From Aphrocallistes beatrix (taxonomy: Eukaryota > Porifera > Hexactinellida > Sceptrulophora > Aphrocallistidae), in contig OY725489.1 in NCBI GenBank assembly GCA_963281255.1, positions 62,001 to 126,000 of the forward strand: 64,000 bases of DNA, read 5' to 3'. Under the pieces are notes generated by a model that was given only the letters and a program-made list of their open reading frames with translations, did no database searches and was not told the origin of the DNA. The translations under genes were made by a program, and so were the position numbers. Shown piece by piece: positions 11,000 through 22,729 of this stretch; positions within the stretch are counted from its first letter, which is position 1; every line of letters starts with the position of its first letter.

Positions 11000-13900
11000 C
11001 TAGCTGATGTCGGCTAGATTTGCGTAGTTACTAGCGAGTTTAACTTTAAAATATTGCTTCAAGATCTCATAACAGATTCCGTATTGTTCCTAAAATAGAA
11101 TCATAATAACAATATGAATATAATTATTCACAAAATGAATAACTCACAGTCGTGGATACCATTCGTCTCCTGTGGAATCTGAGGAGCTTACAAGCTTGGA
11201 ACAAGTCCACTTCACACCCTCTCCTCCCCTTAACACATAACGAGACAGCTAGCAACATCCCACTGACACCAGCTCCATCAGCACAGTGCACGAGCACGGG
11301 GTGTGTCCTGTCTTCGCACTGCAGGAGAATGTCCAGCAACTTCAACACAGAACTGTACCTGCTAGACACGCCTCCACTCGTCCAGGTGCTGCAGTACACG
11401 TGTTGGAATGTGTGACTCTCTCCTTTCAAGAGTTCTAATTTTATCTCACAAATGAACAGTCCCTCCATCCCTATTGAAGACAACTTCTTCATTCGCAATC
11501 TCTCTAACTTCACAACTCCTACAACATCCCAGTACCTAGCTAGCTTGTTGTTGTTGTTGTGTTCTCCTAGTGCCACAACAATAGGACACTTGTGCTGGAA
11601 CACAATCTCCATCAGCTGACCCACCTCCTCACTTCTAGGACTAACAGCTACTATGAACTCGTCACGAACAGCTGATCGGATGTAGCTAGCGTTATAGTAA
11701 GAGGTGTCAAGTGGTGTATCTAGAACCACTCGTGTGTCGTCATATGGAAGAGGAGTGTCACTATTCTCAATTCCCTTCACACCTACATTGCTACACCTCT
11801 CAAAAGACTTCTCACACTGATACTCTAGTTCTGTGAACTCCTTCGCAACCATATCCTCACTCAGGAATGTGCTCTTCACATCAACGCGTGTGTCCCCTGC
11901 CACCATCTCCAACAGTCCCGTGTACAACATCCTGTACTGGTTCAGTGTCTGGACCATGTAAGGACGGTGGTTTCGCATTCCATTCACACAGTTGAACACA
12001 CTCACACTGCCACTCACACTCTCCACACACTCCAGCAGGTTGTACACTGATATCATGGCGCCAGTTCTGCCACTTCCTGTCACACAGCAGACACATATAG
12101 GCGACACTTTCTCCTTCCCATCTGACATATCTTTCACACCTCTCAATCCCTTCACACCTCTGCCATCTCTCACACCTCTCACACATCTGAGGATGTCGTG
12201 ACTCATCATACAGTGTTCATTCTCTGGCCATCCTCTGAACTCTAACAGGACCAACTCACGCACTTGTTTAGGACTGCTACTCAGACTCAGACCGACACAA
12301 TGCGACACTAACACCTCCTCTGTGTTCTCTACTGACACTGTTGTCACCCTCAGCTCCCCTACCACCTGTGTCTCACCCACTGGAGGCCAGTACCTGTACA
12401 TGTGCTCTGATTCTTCACGTGTCGACACCATCAGGACAGTCGTCACCTTCTGCTCCCACAGCATACTCCAGAACCTGTCACTAGTGGCGTGCATTGGCAG
12501 CTGAGCAGCAATGAATGTCTGCTGAGTGAATGGACCAGGGATTAGGGATGCGTTGATGTAGTCGCTGGTGTCTGCAGCTGTCAGACAGACACGATACCTG
12601 TCGTACGGTAGCATCATGGTGTCTCTGTTAAACTTAAGGTTACAGTTCAGTTTTGCAGTTTGTACAGACGCTCTCATTAGGTTTAGCTGCAACTCATCGA
12701 ACTCTCTCCTCAAACCTAGCATTCCATTACTCCACATGGTATCCACGTGCTGCTTGAGGGTGTTGATGAGTACACCAGGTTTGTTTGGTGATAGCTTATC
12801 ACTCGTGAACATCTCGTATTCTACCTTGCAATAAGTGTCATCTGAATTTGTGGTATCAATGTCTAACTCATGATATTCTTTAGAAGAACTCACGTCAACC
12901 GGAAGTGGTTTATCCTGAATGTTATTTGACCACTTATGCCTCGCAAATGATTGATTCATGTTCTCAGGTTGAGTGCTAGGAGGTACTACTTTCTGTTTAA
13001 GTGGCATATTATCTGCAATCACTGACACCTCTCCACTGACTGCCATCTCACTTTCTAAACGAGAAAGACTGGTAGGAGGCATCATTTGAAGTGGAACATA
13101 TTCTTTGTTCTTGGAAGTGGCACTCTTGTGTTGAGAAAACTTTTTAGTTTTTGTGGTAGAGAGTTGTATGTACTCGCTTGATTGGTTGGTTTGTTTACTC
13201 TTTCGTCTACGGATCTTAATACAAATGCAAATTAGAATTAGAATCAGAGGACAGGATATGATCAGGAGGATGAGCAAGATGGCGATTGATATTGACATTG
13301 GAATTATAAATGGGTTCATCTGAGTGACTGAAGTTTTAGTTTGAGCGTAAAATATAGCCAGAGAACTAGTGGCATTAAGTCTGTTAGTAACAAGTACTCT
13401 TATTTCGTAATGGTTTCCTGGAATCAGTATTTCTAGTTTATAGAATGTGTCACTAGTCCTAGCCACCTCCTTCCATCCTGTGGATTCATTCAAGTTATTA
13501 ACTGATACAATGAACACCTCTTCAGCTGTAGTATCAGATGTAGTATTCCATTCTAATCTCCCTGATGTATCAACAAATAAAAGATTTGTCACTTCCTGCT
13601 CGTAAACATCTATAAGTTGTAAACAAAAATAAACATAACACGACACTTCCATATAACACATACTAACTAACCTCTAGCATCAATAGTCACACTCCTCTCC
13701 TCTGCACTAATATTAGTAACACATGTGTAAGTGAGATGTCCAGCTGTGAAATTCTGAACTCTGAACTCTACTCTCACATCTCCACTTCCTGTCTCGCTCA
13801 TAACTTCCTCTCTCCCCTCATCCCGTATACTCACAGAGAGATAGGATGACGTCACACTGCTAGCTGCACACAGCAGTGTTACGTCATCAACTCCCACGAA

Positions 13901-15254
13901 CACCACCTCGTACTCAGGAGTGTAGGAGAAGGACAAGGATAGAGTGGGAGTGGCAGGAGAGTAAGTGGTAGGAGAGGGAAGAGATGGAGTAGTGGGAGTA
14001 GTGGATGTAGTCTTTCGAAAAGTTGTAACTTGAGTTGTAGCAGCAACAATAGTTGGTGTCATTGGAATGATAGTCGCTACATAAATCAAATAATGTATCA
14101 AAAATAAATAATGTTACAAATTACAAATTTTTCATTTCATTCACACACAATTTACTTGAACATACCTACAGGTAATTCTACCTTTATGCTATGTTGTTTC
14201 CTGTTAAATATTGACATATCACTTCTCTCACGAGTAGAACAGTAATAGTAACCAGTTCTGTTTGCAGGAAGAGATTGCGTGAAGTTCAGTGTTAAAAATG
14301 CTCTGTCATATTCAGCTTCTATATTATCAGTTAATCGTTCTCCAGTTCCTTCATTATTTTCTCCTCTGAAGTACCAAGCAAAAGTCCCTCTAACAGTCGT
14401 AACGCAAACTAGACTAACATCTTCTCTCAGTGTTATAACTTCATTATCTGCTATCTCAGTGTATGAACTACCTTGAAGCTGCCATATACCACCACCTACA
14501 CACTTGTATAGATAATATATTAAATAGAATTAGTTACTGTAATAGAATAATATCAACTTACCAATAGCAAATAATGTAACAGAACGGACAATACGACCTT
14601 CCATATCTCTACAAGTGTAATCTGTATCATTTTCAATCGTGAACAAATCAATTGTTAGTGGTGAAGACTCTAGTTCGTTAGAACCTTGAATTGTTGAATA
14701 ACTCCATTTAGCTGCTTCAACTCCACAACTCAACACCACATTCTGTGTCATTACTGGAATAGCTATTGACTGTATAACCATACTGTATAGGACATGAGAT
14801 ACTGTATTGTAGCTGATTGAGATGGATGTGTTATCTAAATAGGAAATTAAATATTGATCGTTGTATTGTTTACAAAAAACACTTCAAACTTACATTGAAC
14901 TATTAGAGTTATACTTCTACTATGTACTAGCATTGTATCATTATTCTGATCCTCATACACAGCTCTACAGTAATACATTCTAGTAGTCCCCCATACACTT
15001 GGAGACTGATTAACCACATCTTGAAACCTGATAACACTACTCTCTGTGTCTTCATCAGAACCAGATCTCTCATAGAACCAAGTTCTGTTAGCTATGATGA
15101 CGTCATTATAAGTAGCATTGCAGGTTAATTCTGTGACAGTATCACCGTTAGTGTAGTAAGTTCCATCTTCAATGAATCCACTGAACTCTACACCGATACT
15201 TCCTGACACACTCACTGAGCTTAAGAGAAGATACGACAGCACCAATAACATCAT
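11000..15254 (-). CDS. Receptor-type tyrosine phosphatase D, chimeric (C-type ectodomain, B/E-type membrane and phosphatase half)
   Basis: Exons 15254-14894, 14834-14562, 14495-14166, 14076-13672, 13609-11148, 11089-11000; 1306 aa, in frame. C's first ATG is GTG here, so I start at the next in-frame ATG (15254), which still leaves a good signal peptide (MMLLVLSYLLLSSVSVSG). Ectodomain exons 1-4 and the FN3 module follow C closely. From the juxtamembrane segment on (…YAQTKTS, membrane ~558-587, basic stop-transfer, both PTP domains) it follows B and E. D1: Cys965 and Arg971 present in CCVTGSGRTG, but the WPD Asp is Glu919 (WPE) and KNRY is FNRD. D2 is inactive (HCADGAGV; Cys1232, Val1238). It has an ITIM-like SEYIQL in the juxtamembrane region. 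Confidence 0.87.
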
Positions 15255-15783
15255 GTTCACGTGCTCAGGACCAATTCTATTCTAATTTGAATCTATTAAC
15301 ACAAGCAGTAGGGATCCAATTCATTTAACCTAAATGTTCTAATAGAACAACAGTGCTCAGTTCAATTATGCTTCTGGATTTTAAAAGTCAATTTATATTT
15401 CTCAGAAATCTATGAACACTGTTTATGCAGTTCAAATATAGGAAATTTTATATTTAATTTTGATTGCTCTATCATTATGGAGTTTGTTTTGTCTAAAGTA
15501 TTGTTGAAATGCAATAAAGTAATACAACATTGAAGAGTTGGAGAGAATAGCACAGTGACTTATGTAATGTGTTAATGTCAATGGTGAAGCTAGAATCAAT
15601 TATACAAACTGAATATTATCTGCTACATAGTATATATCATAACTCTACTCTGGTAAATAAATACAAAAACAACAATCTATATATGCACAAAGAAACTAAG
15701 AGCAACAACAACATACACACAACCTGGCACTAGCTGATGTTAGCTAGATTTGAGTAATTCTCATCGAGTTTAACTTCAAAATA
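15255..15783. other. Spacer between E (3' end) and D (5' end)
   Basis: AT-rich. Upstream part is like 10573-10800; the rest resembles the 3' flank of D. No gene seen. The reading that continues past E's stop codon still resembles the D and B tails for about 18 codons. Confidence 0.6.
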
Positions 15784-18700
15784 TCACTTCAAGATCTCAT
15801 AACAGATTCTGTATTGTTCCTAAAATAGAATCATAATAACAATATGAATAGAAAGAACTATTCATAAAATAAATAACTCACAGTCGTGGATACCATTCGT
15901 CTCCTGTGGAATCTGAGGAGCTTACATGCTTGGAACAAGTCCACTTCACACCCTCTCCTCCCCTTAACACCTAACGAGACAGCTAGCAACATCCCACTGA
16001 CACCAGCTCCATCAGCACAGTGCACTAGCACGGGGTGAGTCCTGTCTTCGCACTGCAGGAGAATGTCCAGCAACTTCAACACAGAACTGTACCTGCTAGA
16101 CACGCCTCCACTCGTCCAGGTGCTGCAGTACACGTGTTGGAATGTGTGACTCTCTCCTTTCACAAGTTCTAATTTTATCTCACAAATGAACAGTCCCTCC
16201 ATCTCTATTGAACACAACTTCTTCATTCGCAATCTTTCTAACTTCACAACTCCTGCAACCTCCCAGTACCTAGCCAGCTTGTTGTTGCTGTTGTGTTCTC
16301 CTAGTGCCACAACAATAGGACACTTGTGCTGGAACACAATCTCCATCAGCTGACCCACCTCCTCACTTCTAGGACTAACAGCTACTATGAACTCGTCACG
16401 AACAGCTGATCGGATGTAGCTAGCGTTATAGTAAGAGGTGTCAAGTGGTGTATCTAGAACCACTCGTGTGTCGTCATATGGAAGAGGAGTGTCACTATTC
16501 TCAGTTCCCTTCACACCTACATTGCTACACCTCTCAAAAGACTTCTCACACTGATACTCCAGTTCTACAAACTCCTTTGCAACCATATCCTCACTCAGGA
16601 ATGTGCTCTTCACATCAACGCGTGTGTCCCCTGCCACCATCTCCAACAGTCCCGTGTACAACATCCTGTACTGGTTCAGTGTCTGGACCATGTAAGGACG
16701 GTGGTTACGCATTCCATTCACACAGTTGAACACACTCACACTGCCACTCCCACTCTCCACACACTCCAGCAGGTTGTACACTGATATCATGGCGCCAGTT
16801 CTGCCACTTCCTGTCACACAACAGACACAAATAGGCGACACTTTCTCCTTTCCATCTGACACACTTTTCACACCTCTCAATCCCTTCACACCTCTGCTAT
16901 CTCTCACACCTCTCACACATCTGAGGATGTCGTGACTCATCATACAGTGTTCATTCTCTGGCCATCCTCTGAACTCTAACAGGACCAACTCACGCACTTG
17001 TTTAGGACTGCTACTCAGACTCAGACCGACACAATGCGACACTAACACCTCCTCTGTGTCCTCTACTGACACTGTTCTCACCCTCAACTCCCCTGCCACC
17101 TGTGTCTCACCCACTGGAGGCCAGTACCTGTACATGTGCTCTGATTCTTCACGTGTCGACACCATCAGGACAGTCGTCACCTTCTGCTCCCACAGCATAC
17201 TCCAGAACCTGTTACTAGTGGCGTGCATTGGCAGCTGAGCAGCAATGAATGTCTGCTGAGTGAGTGGACCAGGGATTAGGGATGCGTTGATGTAGTCGCT
17301 TCTGTACCCAGCTGTCAGACGGACACGGGAACGATCGTACGGTAACATCATGGTGTCTCTGTTAAACTTGAGGTTACAACTCTCCTTCGCAATTAGTATA
17401 GGTCCTCTCATTAAGTTTAGCTGCAACTCATCGAACTCTCTCCTGAGACCTAGCATTCCATAGCTCCACATGGTATCCACGTGCTGCTTGAGGTTGTCGA
17501 TGGGTACACCAGGTTTGTTAGGTGTCAACTTGTCATTGGTGACACTACCGTACACCACCGTGCAGTATAATTCTTCCGCATCATTCGTGACAGGAAGTGG
17601 CATACCTGAGGTGTTAATGTCTAATTCATGATATTCTACTGACGGAGACATGTCTATCGGAACTGATGCATCAGAATACTGCTTCTCCATCGCAATACTC
17701 TTAGCTGATTGGTCTTCTATGCATGGAGCGCTAGGTGGGACTACTTCCTGTTTACGTGTGATACTTTCTGTATTTCCTGATACCTCTTCACTGACTGCTA
17801 TCTCACTCTCTATTGCAGATTGACTGGTGGAGGACATTACTTGGAGTGGAGTGTACATTTTGTTCTTAGAAGTGACATTCTTGTGTCGAGATTGACTCTT
17901 AAGTGCCTTTCGACACCTAGTACTTCCAGTAGGAAGTTGCAAGTACTCTCGTCTCCGCTTATTTCTACGAATTCCAACACATATGCAAATGAGAGATAGA
18001 ATGATGCGACACGATATCAGGAGGTAGATGGTCAACACGGCGACTCCTACAGCTATAACATAGGCTGTATTGATACAGAAACCGAACAGTCCAAAGCCAG
18101 AAAGAAACGGTACATTATGGACGTAAGATCTCGAATATAGAAAACGAGTGGAGCTGAGTCTGTTAACTACTTGTACTCTTAAGATGTAGGTGTTACCTGG
18201 TATCAGCTGACTCAGTGTATATCTTGTATATTTGGTCCTAGCTACCTCTTCGAAACCCGTATTACTATTTAGATCATAAACTGATATAATGAACTCCTCC
18301 TCAGCTACACGAGCATACTTAGTACCCCATTCTAACTTCACACTGCATCTTGATATGTCAGATATTGAAATATATGTTACTTCTTGTTCGTAAACATCTA
18401 TAAGTTGTAAACAAAAATAAACACAAAATTACACACTTCCATATAACACATACTAACTAACCTCTAGCATCAATAGTCACACTCCTCTCTTCTGTACTAA
18501 TATTAGTAACACATGTGTATGTGAGATGTCCAGCTGTGAAATTCTGAACTCTGAACTCTACTCTCACATCTCCACTTCCTGTCTCGCTCATAACTTCCTC
18601 TCTCCCCTCATCCCGTATACTCACAGAGAGATAGGATGACGTCACACTGCTATCTGCACACAGCAGTGTTACGTCATCAACTCCCACGAACACCACCTCG

Positions 18701-19496
18701 TACTCAGGAGTGTAGGAGAAGGATAGTTCTAAATGCAAAAAACAAATTCATTTTCAAATGGCAACATTATGTTAAATTTTTGACAGATTTCAACCCAGTG
18801 ACTCACCTAATGATATCAGGTTCACTGCAAGAACAGTGCGGCCTTTCCTGTCTATACAAGTGTACTCCTTGCTGTCCTGGAGTGTGAATGAAAATAGTGT
18901 TAGAGGATTGGCTCGTTCTAAGGAAGATCCATAGGATCTCCATCTAGCTTCTTCAACTCCACATCTCAGCACTACATTTCGTGTCATAACTGATATAGCA
19001 ACTGTACGAGGAGCATTAGTACGTACGGTGTGAGTTGTCCCACTATACTCAACTGTGATTGTTGTGTTATCTGAATAGGAAAGTTTCAATAAAGTGTTTG
19101 TTCTTAGTTTTAACAAATTTAATAGTGCAACTTACACTGAGCAATCACAGTAATATTTCCACTGTTAGCACTCATCATAGCATTGTCCTCATACACAGCT
19201 CTACAGTAATACCTACTAGCATTTCCCCATCCAGATCCATTAACCACATCTTCAAACCGTACAACACTACTCCTCGTGTCCTCATCACTTCCATCAGATA
19301 TCTCATAGAACCAAGTTCTGTTAGTTATGATCATTTTATTGTAACTAGCGTTGCAGGTTAGTTCTGTGACAGTGCCACCGTTAGTGTAGTAAGTTCCATC
19401 CTCAACGAACCCACTGAACTCTACACCGTTACTTCCTGACACACTCAGCAGCATTAGCGACAAGACAGTGCATATCAACACTGTATGATAAGCCAT
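15784..19496 (-). CDS. Receptor-type tyrosine phosphatase E (reduced ectodomain, TM, D1+D2, shortened tail)
   Basis: Exons 19496-19136, 19070-18807, 18728-18462, 18397-15882, 15819-15784; 1147 aa, in frame. I chose the ATG at 19496 because it gives a compact signal peptide (MAYHTVLICTVLSLMLLSVS); an in-frame ATG at 19556 would add 20 residues. Compared with C and D it lacks the third Ig exon and the Ser/Thr linker: exon 3 begins directly at ELSFSYTPEYEV. A divergent FN3-like module, a membrane segment (~402-438) and two PTP domains follow. D1: Cys824/Arg830 in CCVTGSGRTG, with Glu778 in place of the WPD Asp. D2: Cys1091, Val1097, inactive. The last exon stops early (EQYRICYEILK*), 18 codons short of D, by a CAA/CGA-to-TGA difference. 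ITIM-like VEYHEL and VVYGSV, plus YLQL and YTPL, precede D1. Confidence 0.85.
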
Positions 19497-20010
19497 TATA
19501 ACTTGCACAATAGAGTACCAGGTCTTGTAATAGAATACACGAGTGTTGCTATTCATATATATTCTATCTGGGCCTACACACAGAATTTTTATTCCTATCT
19601 AATCCTCGGGAAGAGAGTTCACTCTGAACTCGCCTAGTGGAATAATTAAGGAGTCACTACATCACTACATCACTACATCACTACATCACTACATCACTAC
19701 ATCACTACATTACATATCAGTGTCTGGCATTACCTCAGCATTAGTGTTCTTCTTCAGTTATAATTATTGCATCATTACTGACCTTGGGACATATCCCAAA
19801 GGAATATATACCAGAGCTCCATTTATAGTAATTTTAAACTTGGACAAAGATACCCAGAGAAACGGAAAAACTAGTAAAGAGAAACAATTTAATCTTAGAA
19901 TATAATAATTCAAAATTTAGTTCATAGAAGCATAGCGACGCAATTTATATACATTATATACAGTAGGAATATACAAACACAAATATGCAATATATCTCTC
20001 AGCCTTGTGG
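19497..20010. other. Spacer between F (3' end) and E (5' end), with a simple repeat
   Basis: Contains the 8-base tandem repeat at about 19651-19711 and otherwise AT-rich sequence. A 61-codon open frame at 19720-19905 has no recognisable features, so I do not call it. Confidence 0.6.
19651..19711. repeat. (ATCACTAC)n microsatellite
   Basis: About seven head-to-tail copies of ATCACTAC between E and F. Confidence 0.9.
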
Positions 20011-22562
20011 TCACTCCTTGCTCGCTAGTTCTCTCAGAATCTGGTAGCACTTCTGATACTCCTCCTACAATGGAATACAAGCATAAGTTCTAATGCAAAT
20101 AACAAAAAATGGAGTCTGCATAGCTAGTATCAATATTGCTATATTAGCAAACAATTATACTTTCTCAAGTGTAGATTTTGAATTGACTCTGTTCCCTTAT
20201 TAGCAACTTGTATTAGCAACCTCTTCGTGCACAAACCTTGAGCTGTTAACCAATGCGAATTCCATTATAGAATTCTGCTATGTTGGAATGTTTTAATGTT
20301 ATTTCAATGAGCAAATTTGCAAATGTTCCTTAGCCGCAATTACATTTTTCTATAATTGCAACACTTGGCAAAGACTTGTTACTAACAACCAATCAATTTC
20401 TCCTTTATCACTGGATTAAATCCTAAAAATTGCTCTCCACATGCACAAATTGACAATACTTGTCTGAAGTAAAGAGAACTTAGCATATCTTACTTGACCG
20501 ATTCTACTCTGTTACTGGGCCCACATAACATATGTTGCTAAGCACTCACCCTACAGCTGATCATGTTCATCCTATCAGCGCGCAGGCTCTTCACAATCTG
20601 AGGCAAGTCCAGCTGTCTCTTTCTCTTCACCGCATTGAACCCGTTCATCACAGCCAGCAGTAGGCCTATCTTCGTGGACCCGTCGATGGACTGAATGACA
20701 ATGGGGCTCTTGCCCTCTGCAGACCCCCTGAACTCCTCCAGGTGCTCAACTACCCTGAGGAGACCCTCGTTACTCGTGGGGAGGTCATTCTCGTCCCACT
20801 CCCTGTACAGGCACAGAAGGAAAGTCTTCTCCTTGTGCTCCTGCTTAACAGGTTCGTATAGGATCTTAATATTTTGGCGCATCATCCCCTTATGCCTCGA
20901 CGACTGGCTCCGCTCTATCCTGAATTCTCCGTACATTTTATCGCCGCTGAGTGGGCCCCAGTAGCTCAGTGCGGGAGTGACTCCCTCATTCATCATATCG
21001 ATCTCCTCGCTCTTCCCTAGCACCAGCACCATGTCGATATCCGCACTCATGATCAGCCATAGGAACTCCTTGATGCTGCTCTTAGTGGGATGGGCAAGTG
21101 CAATGACAGGAAGCTTCCCAGAGTTCATGTGGATATAGGATCCGTTGATGTAGTCGGAGTCTGTGGGAGACCGCACAAGCTGGACTCTGTTGAAGTCGTA
21201 GGAGGCGGTGTTAGACAGCTGGTGCTTCTTATTGGCAGGAGATAGGGCGATGTCTTTAGTTTTTAAAAGGTACGCTTTCTTACAGAAAAGATTCACTTTG
21301 TCAAACTCTTCCTTAACAGGGTTAACCTCATCGTCCTCCTGGTCTATGTCTCCAACGTCTAGCTTCACTAAGTCCTCGAACTCCAATGGCCTCAGCTCCT
21401 GTATGTGCTCCAGGACAGTGAGGTAGAGGAGCTCGTAGTGCTCGAACTCTGTCACCAGACCGCATCTGAACGCGAGGAGATGGTCCATGGTCTGGTGCAG
21501 GGAGAAGGGGCAGTTCTCGGAGAGCGGTTTCATCACTTCCAACAGTGCCATCAAGATTCCGACTAGAGAGTTGCAAGACTTCGTTACGAAACAGAGTTTG
21601 GAATCGGGCGGTTTGTTCTCTATCACTTCTGTCACCTGCTGCACCATGGACAAGAGTATGGGGCAGGCATGAGGAGCTTCTAGCGCCTTAACATCCGTCT
21701 TAAACTCGATATGATGCAGCAGATTCGACTTTTTATTTTCCATTTCCGAGGACACTACAAACGATCTCTCCTCCACACAAGGAGACTTGTGTTCATTCAT
21801 CAGCTTCACTCGCACTAGATCCGCGAACACTTGGTCTGCCCCCTTATCTTTCGGCCAGAAAACGGTCTGCGACGCCTCTGTGGTTATGGACACGATGCAG
21901 CGTACGTTCTCCTGCCAGACCATCTCCCAGAAGTCCCCCAGCGTCGTGAGAATGGGAAGCTGCGCAACGATGTATTTGCTCTTGAACCTATAGAACCCGT
22001 CTACGGTGGAAGCGTTTATGTAGTTGGACTCTTTGTTCAGGACTACTCGGGTCAGGTCGTACGGAATGAAGTTGGGCTCTGCGCGGTTTTTCTTACGATT
22101 TTCCATCGTTTTTGCCTCGTCGGATGAATCCCTGAACCTCATCGGTGCCAGCGAATCAAATTCTTTCTTCAAACCGACATTTTTTCCTCTCATCTGCTTG
22201 TCGAAGTAGAGAGAGAACTCTTCTTTGGTGTAAGGATTGAACCAAATGTTCCTATTCATATACGGCAGTTCTTCCTCTGCAGAGATGATGGGCTGAGCGC
22301 AGGCTTCGAATGTGTCGTAATCTCTGTTGAAGAACTCCTGATCAGGGTTGTCAGGGGTTGGGGAAAGAGGAGGAGTGGGGGTAGAGCCTTGGACTACTCT
22401 AAATGGAGAATTTCGCTTTGGATTTTGGTGATTCTTATTATATCTAAGATCTGTTGAATCAAATTCGACTATGTCTGATTCACTGAGCTTTTTCGCGTAG
22501 TAAGGCCTCTTTATACAACAACAAAGGCAGCAGCAGCAGCAGCAACGAAACCAACAAGCCAT
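20011..22562 (-). CDS. Intracellular Cys-rich double pseudophosphatase F (tandem PTP domains, both dead)
   Basis: Exons 22562-20550 and 20064-20011 (485-bp intron); 688 aa, in frame. Start ATG at 22562 gives MACWFRCCCCCCLCCCIKRP: a run of Cys but no signal peptide, ectodomain or hydrophobic membrane helix. It is likely cytosolic and tethered to membrane by palmitoylation (inference). Both PTP folds are recognisable (LKKEFDSL, PYDLTRV, NYINAS; later PVKEEFDKV, YDFNRV, DYINGSY). D1's signature is KSCNSLVGI: Cys330 remains, but Arg is Ile336, and I find no WPD loop. D2's is QSIDGSTKIG: Cys replaced by Ser625, Arg by Lys631. Catalysis is not expected; phosphotyrosine binding or scaffolding is possible. 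The small last exon (EEYQKCYQIL) matches the array's gene structure. The Cys run resembles the one beside G's membrane segment, suggesting F descends from a G-like receptor that lost its ectodomain. Confidence 0.85.
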
Positions 22563-22598
22563 TTCAACCAATCACACACAACCATTTGCATCTATACA

Positions 22599-22608
22599 AT
22601 TATATATA
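22599..22608 (-). promoter_or_regulatory. Candidate TATA box for F
   Basis: Minus strand reads TCTATATATAATTG, 37-46 bases before the chosen ATG. This matches the spacing seen for G and for the O-type NHL genes, and supports a short 5' leader with no upstream coding exon. Confidence 0.5.
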
Positions 22609-22729
22609 GATGGAAATCCTATACCTACACACGATCACGTTACAACTTAGGGTTTGAGGAATGTAGAGTTTTAATAACTTGCAAACAAAGTATACAAAAC
22701 CAGGAAATGAAAGAGCAAACAAACAAAAT

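Noticed and set aside
15255..15260. Upstream start for gene D corresponding to C's first codon
   Set aside because: The codon is GTG here; the next in-frame ATG at 15254 leaves a complete signal peptide.
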